A stretch of 20,414 bases of DNA. It comes from Firmicutes bacterium CAG:882 (GTDB lineage Bacteria > Bacillota > Clostridia > Lachnospirales > Lachnospiraceae). The notes under the pieces are model-generated. The model worked only from the letters and a program-made list of their open reading frames with translations. It made no database searches and was not told the origin of the DNA. Shown here piece by piece: positions 7,233-14,912 of the stretch (the stretch's first letter is position 1; each line of letters opens with the position of its first letter). Location: NCBI GenBank assembly GCA_000435595.1, contig FR895447.1, forward strand, positions 70,803-91,216, given 5' to 3'. Position numbers and translations under genes: made by a program.

Positions 7233-8358
7233 GTGGTCGAACTCGATCAGTTTAAGTTCCGCTTAGGCGGATATGAACAGCCATTAACCGAATTGAGGGA
7301 TTCACTTTGACTTAGCTGCTAAGTCAAAGAGAATTGAGGAGATTGAGCGTCATATGGAGGAACCGGATTTCTGGGATAACCCTGAAAAATCCAACGGCTA
7401 TATGAAGGAGCTTAAGGGCCTTAAGGCTGATATAGAAGATTTTAAGAAGCTTGAGAAGGACAAGGCGGACGCCGAGGAGTTCATTGAGATGGCTTACGAG
7501 GAGAATGATGAGAGCCTTATTCCTGAGATTGGGCAGCTTGTCGATAATTTCGAGAAGCTGTTTGAGAAGCTTCAACTGGAGACGCTGCTTTCGGGAGAGT
7601 ATGACAAGTGCAATGCCATTCTCACTCTTCATGCCGGAGCAGGCGGTACGGAATCATGCGATTGGGCGTCAATGCTTTTGAGAATGTACACAAGATGGGC
7701 AAATTCAAAGGGATTTACCGTTGAGACACTTGACATGCTTGAGGGTGATGAGGCAGGAGTTAAGTCGGTTACAATACAGGTTAACGGACTAAATGCATAC
7801 GGATATCTTAAATCAGAGCACGGTGTTCACAGACTGGTGCGTATATCACCGTTCAATGCAGCGGGAAAGAGACAGACTTCGTTCGTGTCATGCGATGTAA
7901 TGCCGGATATAGAGGAAGATTTGGATGTGGATATCAACGAGGATGATCTTCGTATTGATACCTACCGTTCAAGCGGAGCGGGAGGTCAGCATATCAACAA
8001 GACTTCTTCCGCGATACGAATTACGCATATACCGACAGGAACGGTAGTACAATGTCAGAATGAACGCTCGCAGCATCAGAATAAGGATAAGGCAATGCAG
8101 ATGCTCAAGGCGAAGCTCTTCCTACTTAAGCAGGCAGAGAACGCTGCAAAGACAGCCGACATCCGTGGTGAGGTCATGGAGAATGGATGGGGGAGTCAGA
8201 TACGAAGCTATGTATTGCAGCCTTATACAATGGTTAAGGATAACAGAACCGGTGAGGAATCTGGCAATGCGGCGGCAGTGCTTGACGGAGATTTGGACCG
8301 CTTTATGGGAGCATACCTTAAGTGGCTGAGTCTTGGCAGGAAAAATACACAGGAATAG
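7233..8358 (+). CDS. prfB: peptide chain release factor 2 (programmed +1 frameshift)
   Basis: RF2 recognises UGA and UAA and releases the finished protein. The gene is in two frames. Frame 1 starts at GTG 7233, 5 nt after the near-perfect ribosome site AAGGTGGTGA, and runs 25 codons to CTT (7305-7307) followed by an in-frame TGA (7308-7310). Skipping T7308 gives GAC and continues open to TAG at 8356-8358, for a 374-residue product of normal RF2 length. In the full protein, the stop-recognition tripeptide SPF is at about 205-207 (the RF2 type, not the PxT of RF1) and the catalytic GGQ is at about 250-252, followed by HINKTSSAIRITH. Starting at the first ATG of the second frame (7354) would lose 40 residues, so that start is wrong. 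The gene feeds directly into cheW, hom and the aspartate kinase gene. Confidence 0.96.
7295..7311 (+). promoter_or_regulatory. RF2 autoregulatory frameshift site
   Basis: The classical site CTT-TGA-C is at 7305-7311. A purine-rich, anti-Shine-Dalgarno-pairing stretch GAGGGA (7295-7300) lies just upstream, equivalent to the AGGGGG element of the enterobacterial prfB. When RF2 is scarce, ribosomes pause at UGA and slip +1 on CUU; when RF2 is plentiful they terminate after 25 residues. This gives negative feedback on RF2 level. The mechanism is established for prfB genes; the site is read directly here. Confidence 0.93.
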
Positions 8359-8370
8359 AGGAGGATGACC

Positions 8371-8829
8371 ATGGCAGAAACTTTAAAACCAATTGTTTTC
8401 AGAATCGGTAATGAGTTGTACGGAATTGACATAAGTTATGTCAATGCGATAGAGAAGGATCAGGATATTGTCAGAGTTCCCAATGCTTCAAGCAGTATTA
8501 AGGGAATTATCAACTTGAGAGGAGATATTATTCCTGTTTACAGTCTCAGAGATAAGTTCAAGCTTCCTCAGTCACCTAATCCGACTAAGCTCATTATTAC
8601 CAATCTTCCTGACATGAAGCTTGCCGTTGAGGTGGACGAGGTTGTTGAGATTGACGACCTGCAGGAGGATGAGCTAAGAGACTTCCCGAGTATAGCAGCT
8701 AACCGTGATACGGCATATTTTGTCAAGGTTGCCAATACTAAGGGCAGACTTATACTCATCATAGATATTCATAATTTACTTACCGCAAGTGAGACGGAAG
8801 ACGCAAAGCAGCTGATGGAGGAAAAGTAG
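8371..8829 (+). CDS. cheW: CheW-like chemotaxis coupling protein
   Basis: A 152-residue single-domain CheW protein. In known systems CheW links chemoreceptors to the kinase CheA in polar membrane arrays. The whole chain fits the CheW beta-barrel fold: PIVFRIGNELYGIDISYVNAI at the start (compared with the family FxxxxxxYxIxxxxVxEI pattern), VPNASSSIKGIINLRGDIIPVYSLR in the middle, then VDEVVEI and a closing GRLILIIDIHNLL. I chose ATG 8371 rather than ATG 8365 because GAGGAGG (8358-8364) touches 8365 but is 6 nt from 8371. It follows prfB by 12 bp and precedes hom by 1 bp, with no cheA, cheY or receptor gene nearby. It may serve a chemotaxis system encoded elsewhere or have a different coupling role; its place in this operon is odd. 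Confidence 0.88.
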   Translation: MAETLKPIVFRIGNELYGIDISYVNAIEKDQDIVRVPNASSSIKGIINLRGDIIPVYSLRDKFKLPQSPNPTKLIITNLPDMKLAVEVDEVVEIDDLQEDELRDFPSIAANRDTAYFVKVANTKGRLILIIDIHNLLTASETEDAKQLMEEK

Positions 8830-8830
8830 A

Positions 8831-10045
8831 ATGGTAAATGTAGCAGTTCTTGGTTATGGCACCGTGGGTTCAGGAGTTGTCGAGGTACTTGGCAGAAATG
8901 CAAAGGTACTTGAAAAAAATGCGGGAGAAGAGATTAATCTTAAGTATGTTCTTGATTTAAAAGAATTTCCGGGTACTCCGATTGAGAAAAAAGTAGTGCA
9001 TGATTTTAACATTATTCTCAATGACGATGAAGTATCTGTGATTGTTGAGGTGATGGGAGGAGTAAATCCTGCTTACTCATTTGTGAAATCGGCTCTTTTA
9101 AAAGGCAAGAGCGTATGTACTTCCAATAAAGAACTTGTGGCAAAACATGGTGCGGAACTGCTTGGAATAGCTGCACAGAAGAATGTTAATTTCTTTTTTG
9201 AAGCAAGTGTTGCGGGAGGAATTCCTATTATAAGACCTCTTGAACAGTGTATCACAGCCGATGAGATCCTTGAAGTTTCGGGTATTTTAAACGGCACAAC
9301 CAACTTTATGCTCACAAAGATGGAAAAAGAAGGAGCATCATACGATGGTGTTCTTAAGGAAGCACAGAAGCTTGGATATGCAGAGAGAAATCCTGAGGCT
9401 GATGTTGAGGGATTTGATGCAGGACGTAAGATTGCTATTTTAAGTTCTATCGTCTGCAGAAAGCAGGTCGATTTCGAGAATGTTTACACTGAAGGAATTA
9501 CAGGTGTAACGGCAGAGGATTTTGCTTATGCGGCGAAGCTTGGCGTTACAATAAAGCTGGTTGCAAAAAGCTGCGTTACAGCCGATGGTATGTATGTTAT
9601 GGTTACGCCTAGAATGCTTCGTTACGGTAAGCCGCTTGCATCGGTACACGATGTGGTAAATGCGGTCTGCGTAAAGGGCAACATGCTCGGAGACGTAATG
9701 TTTTATGGAGCAGGAGCAGGCAAGCTGCCTACGGCAAGTGCGGTTGTGTCTGATATTGTTGATGCAGTGCGCCATGCAGGTGAATATACTGATAATGGAT
9801 GGTCACAGGAGAAGCAGGAGTTAATCTCCATAGATGAGGTTGAGAACTGTTTCTATGTGCGAATGGAAGGAAAGGCTTCCGAGAAGGAAGAGGAGCTTAA
9901 GAAGCTTTTCGGCGGAGTTACACTGTGTGAGAATGTGATTGACGGGGAATTCGCATTCGTGACAGGCTCTGTGAAGGAGGCTGAATTTGCCAAGGCAATA
10001 TGCAGTCTTAAGGGAGTTAAGAACAGAATCAGAATAGAATTATAA
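8831..10045 (+). CDS. hom: homoserine dehydrogenase
   Basis: A 404-residue NAD(P)H-dependent enzyme converting aspartate semialdehyde to homoserine, the branch point to threonine and methionine. The N-terminal Rossmann motif is GYGTVGSG (residues 8-15). TSNKELVAKHG carries the conserved catalytic-type lysine, and FFEASVAGGIPIIRPL plus SGILNGTTNFMLTKM are strong family signatures of the substrate domain. From about residue 325 there is an ACT-like regulatory domain, which in this family mediates feedback by threonine. The start ATG follows the cheW stop by 1 bp, with the ribosome site GGAGG inside the cheW 3' end. It is followed 32 bp later by the aspartate kinase gene, so two steps of the aspartate pathway are co-expressed. 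Confidence 0.95.
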   Translation: MVNVAVLGYGTVGSGVVEVLGRNAKVLEKNAGEEINLKYVLDLKEFPGTPIEKKVVHDFNIILNDDEVSVIVEVMGGVNPAYSFVKSALLKGKSVCTSNKELVAKHGAELLGIAAQKNVNFFFEASVAGGIPIIRPLEQCITADEILEVSGILNGTTNFMLTKMEKEGASYDGVLKEAQKLGYAERNPEADVEGFDAGRKIAILSSIVCRKQVDFENVYTEGITGVTAEDFAYAAKLGVTIKLVAKSCVTADGMYVMVTPRMLRYGKPLASVHDVVNAVCVKGNMLGDVMFYGAGAGKLPTASAVVSDIVDAVRHAGEYTDNGWSQEKQELISIDEVENCFYVRMEGKASEKEEELKKLFGGVTLCENVIDGEFAFVTGSVKEAEFAKAICSLKGVKNRIRIEL

Positions 10046-10077
10046 AGAGAAACTTAGGCTACATGGAGGAAATGAAA

Positions 10078-11391
10078 ATGTTAAAGGTTGTTAAGTTTGG
10101 TGGAAGCTCACTTGCAAGTGCAGAACAGTTTAAGAAGGTTGCAGATATTATCCATGCGGATGAATCGAGAAGATATGTTGTACCGTCAGCTCCGGGCAAG
10201 CGTTTTAAGGAGGACACCAAGGTTACTGATATGCTCTATGACTGCTACGGCGTAGCATCAAAGGGATATGATTTTGCTGATTTGTTTGCTGATATCAAGG
10301 CAAGATATCAGGAGATAATAGATGAACTTGGACTTGATTTGTCGCTTGAGAAGGAGTTTGCCAATATCGAAGCAGCATTCAGAGCGAGGGCAGGACGCGA
10401 TTATGCGGCATCAAGAGGAGAGTATCTTAACGGTATTATTCTTGCCAACTATCTCGGATACGAGTTCGTTGACGCTGAAGAGGTAATTTTCTTTGATACC
10501 AACGGCAACCTTGATTCAAAAAAGACCAATCAGGTTCTCTCGGAAAGACTTTTGACTGTTGACAGAGCGGTTGTTCCGGGATTTTACGGAATACGTCCTA
10601 ACGATACAATCAAGACATTTTCACGCGGAGGTTCGGATATAACCGGTTCTATCGTAGCGAGAGCCGTAAAGGCTGATTTATATGAGAACTGGACTGATGT
10701 ATCGGGTTTTCTTGTAGCTGACCCGAGAATTATTGACAATCCTAAGCCGATTGTAACAATTACATACAAGGAGCTCAGAGAGCTTTCGTACATGGGTGCA
10801 ACCGTGCTGCATGATGAATCAATTTTCCCTGTCCGCAAGGAGGGAATACCGATTAACATCCGTAACACGAACAAACCTGAAGATCCGGGTACAATGATTG
10901 TTGAGAGTACATCACGTAAGCCTGAGTACGTTATCACCGGTATTGCAGGAAAGAAAGGCTTTACCGTAGTGAGCATTGAGAAGGATATGATGAATTCCGA
11001 GATAGGATTCGGCCGTAAGGTGCTTGAAGTATTTGAGAAGCAGGGGCTCTCATTTGAGCATACACCGTCGGGAATTGACACAATGTCCATAGTTATACAT
11101 CAGGATGAGTTCGTTGAGAAGGAACAGGAGGTTCTTGCGGGACTTCACAGAAATGTACACCCGGATGCTATTGAGATAGAGTCGGGTCTTGCACTCATCG
11201 CCGTTGTAGGACGTGGAATGAAGTCCAGCCATGGTACCGCCGGCAAGCTTTTTACTGCACTTGCTGATGCGAATGTGAATGTCAAGATGATTGATCAGGG
11301 TTCGTCTGAGCTTAATATTATCGTAGGAGTAAAAGAAGAGGATTTCGAGAGAGCATTTAAGGCAATCTACAAGGCTTTCTACGAGGCATAA
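10078..11391 (+). CDS. aspartate kinase (monofunctional)
   Basis: A 437-residue aspartokinase, which phosphorylates aspartate in the first step towards lysine, threonine, methionine and diaminopimelate. Motifs: KFGGSS at residues 6-11 (nucleotide binding), SRGGSDITGSI (substrate site) near residue 180, and two C-terminal ACT domains from about residue 290, where lysine or threonine feedback normally acts. Three in-frame ATGs lie at 10063, 10072 and 10078. I chose 10078 because GGAGG (10065-10069) lies 8 nt upstream, whereas it overlaps the first ATG and is too close to the second. It is the last gene of the prfB-cheW-hom run, with a terminator 43 bp after the stop. The isozyme class (lysine- or threonine-sensitive) cannot be decided from the sequence alone, so I give no symbol. 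Confidence 0.94.
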   Translation: MLKVVKFGGSSLASAEQFKKVADIIHADESRRYVVPSAPGKRFKEDTKVTDMLYDCYGVASKGYDFADLFADIKARYQEIIDELGLDLSLEKEFANIEAAFRARAGRDYAASRGEYLNGIILANYLGYEFVDAEEVIFFDTNGNLDSKKTNQVLSERLLTVDRAVVPGFYGIRPNDTIKTFSRGGSDITGSIVARAVKADLYENWTDVSGFLVADPRIIDNPKPIVTITYKELRELSYMGATVLHDESIFPVRKEGIPINIRNTNKPEDPGTMIVESTSRKPEYVITGIAGKKGFTVVSIEKDMMNSEIGFGRKVLEVFEKQGLSFEHTPSGIDTMSIVIHQDEFVEKEQEVLAGLHRNVHPDAIEIESGLALIAVVGRGMKSSHGTAGKLFTALADANVNVKMIDQGSSELNIIVGVKEEDFERAFKAIYKAFYEA

Positions 11392-11433
11392 TATTAATGA
11401 ACATAATAGAGCCGATATAATACGGAATGGCAT

Positions 11434-11478
11434 ACTGCCCTTACACAGTCTGAGAGGATATGTGCGAGGGCGGTTTTT
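11434..11478 (+). terminator. terminator of the prfB-cheW-hom-aspartate kinase run
   Basis: ACTGCCCTTACACA (11434-11447) pairs with TGTGCGAGGGCGGT (11461-11474) over most of 14 positions with U-G pairs and one mismatch, followed by a T run (11474-11478). The T run is also the left arm of the next, perfect hairpin, so the two structures overlap and may be mutually exclusive. Confidence 0.75.
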
Positions 11479-11660
11479 ATGTAATAGGAAACTTCGTTCC
11501 TATTACATAAAAACGCTCCGTCGGGATGCGCACTGCGGCGTACAATGCAGATGTCGCAAGCGGCCGCCGCAGGCGCAAGAATGTGCCAAGGCACATTCTT
11601 TGTTCTGTAATAGGGGATTTTTGAGAGCTGTTCTGTAATAGGAAACATCGTCCTTATTGA
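11474..11660. repeat. structured multi-hairpin intergenic element
   Basis: About 185 bp with several hairpins in series. The first has perfect 17-bp arms TTTTTATGTAATAGGAA (11474-11490) and 11497-11513 with loop ACTTCG. The second, GC-rich, pairs 11528-11540 with 11565-11576 over 12 bp with one bulged A (11532). The third has 11-bp arms AAGAATGTGCC (11577-11587) and GGCACATTCTT (11590-11600) with a 2-nt loop. A degenerate copy of the first hairpin is at 11636-11659. TGTAATAGG occurs three times (11480, 11606, 11634); the last two are part of a 14-bp direct repeat TGTTCTGTAATAGG at 28-bp spacing. Base composition is clearly more GC-rich than the neighbours. It looks like a dispersed extragenic repeat or a structured RNA. 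It spans most of the gap; nothing else is coded there. Confidence 0.65.
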
Positions 11661-11664
11661 AAAG

Positions 11665-11693
11665 TAGACATCCGAACAAAAATGAATTATAAT
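11665..11693 (+). promoter_or_regulatory. tex promoter
   Basis: TAGACA (11665-11670) and a perfect TATAAT (11688-11693) are 17 bp apart, directly after the structured element. Transcription would begin near 11700 and leave a leader of about 107 nt before tex. Confidence 0.6.
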
Positions 11694-11708
11694 TATTGGT
11701 ATGGATTT

Positions 11709-11777
11709 GAACGCAGAATAAGCAAAGCGACTGCGTTCATGAGCAAGTAGCGAAAGCGGATTGCGAATGTCCGCTTT
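11709..11777 (+). promoter_or_regulatory. two-hairpin 5' leader of tex
   Basis: Two inverted repeats lie in the predicted tex leader: GAACGCAG (11709-11716) with CTGCGTTC (11731-11738), and AAAGCGGA (11753-11760) with TCCGCTTT (11770-11777). Both have perfect 8-bp arms. No T run follows, so they are not terminators. They may protect the message, regulate translation, or be part of the same family of extragenic repeats as the element upstream. It matches no riboswitch that I know. Confidence 0.5.
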
Positions 11778-11806
11778 ACTAGAATGTATACGGAAGGAAA
11801 TTGAAA

Positions 11807-13951
11807 ATGGACATTATTAAGGCGATAGCCTCAGAGCTTAATGTGAGAAACGGACAGGTTGAAGCTGCCGTAAAGCTTATTGATGAGGGATGTACAATAC
11901 CATTCATATCGAGATACAGAAAGGAAGCTACAGGAGCACTCAATGATGAACAGCTCCGTAACCTTGATGAAAGACTTAAATATCTGAGAAATCTTGAAGA
12001 TAAGAAAGCGCAGGTTCTTGCAAGCATTGAGGAGCAGGGGATGCTTACCGATGAATTGAAGAGCCAGATTGAGAAAGCGGAGACGATGGTTGCCGTTGAG
12101 GATTTATACCGCCCTTACAGACCGAAGAGAAGGACAAGAGCCACAATAGCGAAGGAGAAGGGCTTAGAGCCCCTTGCCAACATAGTTCTGCTTCAGATGA
12201 CAAAGGAACCGCTGCTTAAGACGGCACAGGAGTATGTGTCTGATGAGAAGGAAGTTAGGAGTGCTGAGGATGCGCTTGCCGGAGCGATGGACATTATTGC
12301 GGAGTCTGTCTCGGATAACGCTGCTTACAGAACAAAAATAAGAGAGCTTACATTCAAGGAGGGTATTCTCCGGTCAACGGCAAAGGATGCTGAAACTAGG
12401 AGTGTGTATGAGATGTACTATGATTTCAGCGAACCTGTGGCAAAGATGGCAGGCCACAGAGTGTTAGCCGTTAACAGAGGTGAGAATGAGAAGCTTCTCA
12501 CTGTAAAAATTGAGGCACCTGAGGATAAGATATTAAGCTATCTTGAAAGGCAGATTATCACAAGAGACAATGAATACACAGCATCGGTGCTTAAGGATGC
12601 CGTAAAGGACAGCTATGAGAGACTTATAGCTCCATCGATAGAGAGGGAGATCAGAAACGGGCTTACAGAGACGGCGGAAGACGGAGCAATCAAGGTGTTT
12701 GGAAAGAACTTAGAACAGCTCCTTTTGCAGCCGCCTGTAACGGGACATGTTGTGTTGGGCTGGGATCCGGCGTTCAGAACAGGATGCAAGCTTGCGGTTG
12801 TCGATGCGACGGGTAAAGTACTTGATACAACCGTAATATATCCTACTGCACCACAGAACAAGGTGACAGAAGCTAAGGCTGTGCTCAAAAAGCTTATAAA
12901 AAAATATAATGTGACACTTCTTTCAGTAGGTAACGGTACCGCATCAAGAGAATCGGAGCAGGTTATTGTCGAGCTTTTAAAGGAGCTTGATACACCTGTG
13001 CAGTATATAATCGTGAATGAGGCCGGGGCATCGGTATACTCTGCAAGCAAGCTCGCAACGGAGGAATTTCCAAATTTTGATGTAGGACAGAGAAGTGCGG
13101 CATCCATAGCGAGACGACTTCAGGATCCTCTTGCTGAGCTTGTGAAGATTGATCCAAAATCAATCGGTGTAGGTCAGTACCAGCACGATATGAACCAGAA
13201 GAAGCTGGGGGAAGCACTCGAAGGAGTTGTTGAGGACAGCGTAAATAAGGTCGGAGTAGATCTTAATACCGCGTCTGCATCACTTTTAGAGTATATATCG
13301 GGAATCTCAAAGGTTATAGCTAAAAATATTGTTGCGTACAGGGAAGAGAATGGAAGATTTACAGACAGAAAGCAGCTTCTTAAGGTTGCCAAGCTCGGAC
13401 CTAAAGCCTATGAGCAATGTGCCGGATTTATGAGAATTACAGGTGGAAGCAATCCGCTTGATGCGACAAGCGTACACCCTGAAAGCTATGCAGCGGCAGA
13501 CGAACTCTTAAAAAAGCTCGGATATGATGCAGACTCAATTACGACAGGAGGGCTTAAGGGGCTTTCGGGTAAAATTAAGAATATTGATGAGATGGCAGCA
13601 GAGCTGGGAATAGGTAAGCTCACCCTTGCTGACATAATAAAGGAGCTTGAGAAGCCGGGACGTGATCCGAGAGATGAGATGCCGAAGCCTATTCTCAGAA
13701 CAGATGTCATGGAGATGAAGGATTTGACACCGGGTATGGTTCTCAAGGGAACTGTAAGAAATGTAATCGATTTCGGCGTATTTGTCGACATAGGAGTTCA
13801 TCAGGACGGTCTTGTGCACATATCACAGATTACCAATAAGAAATTCATTAAACACCCGTTAGAGGCAGTGAGTGTCGGAGATATCGTGGAAGTTAAGGTG
13901 ATGAGCGTCGATGAAGCGAAGAAGAGAATACAGCTCACAATGATATTGTAA
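11807..13951 (+). CDS. tex: Tex family S1 RNA-binding protein
   Basis: A 714-residue Tex protein, a conserved cytoplasmic nucleic-acid-binding factor related to eukaryotic Spt6 and linked in other bacteria to transcription, stress survival and toxin expression. Domain order: Tex N-terminal helical region (1 to about 190, with CTIPFISRYRKEATGALNDEQLR); a YqgF/RNase H-like fold from about 320 (VLGWDPAFRTGCKLAVVD); tandem helix-hairpin-helix motifs near 485-550 (VDLNTASASLLEYISGI and KLGPKAYEQCAGFMRI); and a C-terminal S1 domain (GMVLKGTVRNVIDFGVFVDIG with DGLVHISQ). The start is ATG 11807, 8 nt after AAGGA (11794-11798); an in-frame TTG at 11801 is too close to that site. Its precise molecular job in Firmicutes is not settled. 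Confidence 0.95.
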   Translation: MDIIKAIASELNVRNGQVEAAVKLIDEGCTIPFISRYRKEATGALNDEQLRNLDERLKYLRNLEDKKAQVLASIEEQGMLTDELKSQIEKAETMVAVEDLYRPYRPKRRTRATIAKEKGLEPLANIVLLQMTKEPLLKTAQEYVSDEKEVRSAEDALAGAMDIIAESVSDNAAYRTKIRELTFKEGILRSTAKDAETRSVYEMYYDFSEPVAKMAGHRVLAVNRGENEKLLTVKIEAPEDKILSYLERQIITRDNEYTASVLKDAVKDSYERLIAPSIEREIRNGLTETAEDGAIKVFGKNLEQLLLQPPVTGHVVLGWDPAFRTGCKLAVVDATGKVLDTTVIYPTAPQNKVTEAKAVLKKLIKKYNVTLLSVGNGTASRESEQVIVELLKELDTPVQYIIVNEAGASVYSASKLATEEFPNFDVGQRSAASIARRLQDPLAELVKIDPKSIGVGQYQHDMNQKKLGEALEGVVEDSVNKVGVDLNTASASLLEYISGISKVIAKNIVAYREENGRFTDRKQLLKVAKLGPKAYEQCAGFMRITGGSNPLDATSVHPESYAAADELLKKLGYDADSITTGGLKGLSGKIKNIDEMAAELGIGKLTLADIIKELEKPGRDPRDEMPKPILRTDVMEMKDLTPGMVLKGTVRNVIDFGVFVDIGVHQDGLVHISQITNKKFIKHPLEAVSVGDIVEVKVMSVDEAKKRIQLTMIL

Positions 13952-13970
13952 AATATGAGAGGTAGCACGC

Positions 13971-14459
13971 ATGAAAGTTGAATTTAATGTCAGGATAACA
14001 AGAAAAGAAATGTATTTGTTTCTTCTCAACAACACATATCGTAAGCCTATGGGAATTATTATGTTTATCTTCGGAATCGGCTGCTTTGTGGTGGCAGGAC
14101 TTACCTGCAGGCAGATGGGGCTTCAGAGTACACTGCTTCTTATACTTTTAGGCTCAATATATACAATTATCCAGCCGATTATGCTCTGGAAAAATGCAGG
14201 ACGCCAGGTAAAGAAGAACCCTGTATATCAAAACGAATTGAGATACGAATTCGATGATACCGGTATAACGGTAAGTCAGGGAGAAAACGTGACATCAAAG
14301 AAGTGGGAAGAATGTTACAAGGCTGTGGACTATGGAAAGATAGTTGTCATATATATTGTGGTTAACAATGGCATTATTCTGCCGAAAACAGCCATTGGTG
14401 AACAGTATGATGATTTTAAACAGCTTGTAAAAGCGCATCTTCCGGGAAGACTCAGATAG
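13971..14459 (+). CDS. YcxB-like membrane protein
   Basis: A 162-residue protein with two membrane segments near residues 25-46 and 51-73 and a short N-terminal cytoplasmic stretch. The C-terminal half carries the pattern of the YcxB-like family: YEFDDTGITVSQGENVTSKKWEECYKAVDYGKIVVIYI, then ILPKTAI and a closing DDFKQLVKAHLP. The family's function is unknown, and membership here is by pattern recognition. The ribosome site GAGAGG is at 13957-13962, 8 nt before the ATG. It lies 19 bp after tex and 12 bp before tsaE, so it is probably in one transcript with the t6A genes. I infer no function from this. Confidence 0.75.
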   Translation: MKVEFNVRITRKEMYLFLLNNTYRKPMGIIMFIFGIGCFVVAGLTCRQMGLQSTLLLILLGSIYTIIQPIMLWKNAGRQVKKNPVYQNELRYEFDDTGITVSQGENVTSKKWEECYKAVDYGKIVVIYIVVNNGIILPKTAIGEQYDDFKQLVKAHLPGRLR

Positions 14460-14471
14460 CGAGGGACGACA

Positions 14472-14912
14472 GTGGACGATAGAATAATTGAGACATTTTC
14501 ATACGAGGACACATACAGGCTTGGACAGCAGATGGCCCAGGAAGCTGTTCCGGGACAGGTTATATGCCTGACAGGTGATTTGGGAACGGGAAAGACTGTA
14601 TTTACACAGGGATTTGCCAATGGGCTTGGCGTTCGTGATTATGTGGACAGCCCTACTTTTACCATTGTGAAGGAATATCATGACGGAAGAATGCCGTTTT
14701 ACCACTTCGATGTGTATCGTATAGGCGATGTGAACGAGATGGATGAGATAGGCTATGAAGAATATTTCTATGGCGATGGTGTGTGCATTGTGGAATGGGG
14801 GCTTATGATTGAGGAGCTTCTGCCGCAGAACTGTATTTTTATTGAGATAAAAAAAGACACGGCAAAAGGTTTTGATTATCGTGTTGTAAGCATTAAGGAG
14901 GGAAGAAAATGA
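14472..14912 (+). CDS. tsaE: tRNA t6A biosynthesis ATPase TsaE
   Basis: A 146-residue P-loop ATPase. With TsaB and TsaD it completes threonylcarbamoyl transfer to A37 of ANN-decoding tRNAs, making t6A. Walker A GDLGTGKT is at residues 35-42, followed by TQGFANGLG, then SPTFTIVKEY and FYHFDVYRI, all strong family signatures. The start is GTG at 14472, 5 nt after GAGGGA (14461-14466); no ATG is better placed. Its stop overlaps the tsaB start by 4 bases (ATGA at 14909-14912), implying translational coupling and equal production of the two partners. Confidence 0.94.
   Translation: MDDRIIETFSYEDTYRLGQQMAQEAVPGQVICLTGDLGTGKTVFTQGFANGLGVRDYVDSPTFTIVKEYHDGRMPFYHFDVYRIGDVNEMDEIGYEEYFYGDGVCIVEWGLMIEELLPQNCIFIEIKKDTAKGFDYRVVSIKEGRK

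Noticed and set aside
11394..11648. 84-codon open frame on the minus strand across the structured intergenic element
   Set aside because: It coincides with the hairpin repeats, has no ribosome site that I can see, and its composition follows the palindromes. Any database match would reflect the DNA repeat and not a protein.
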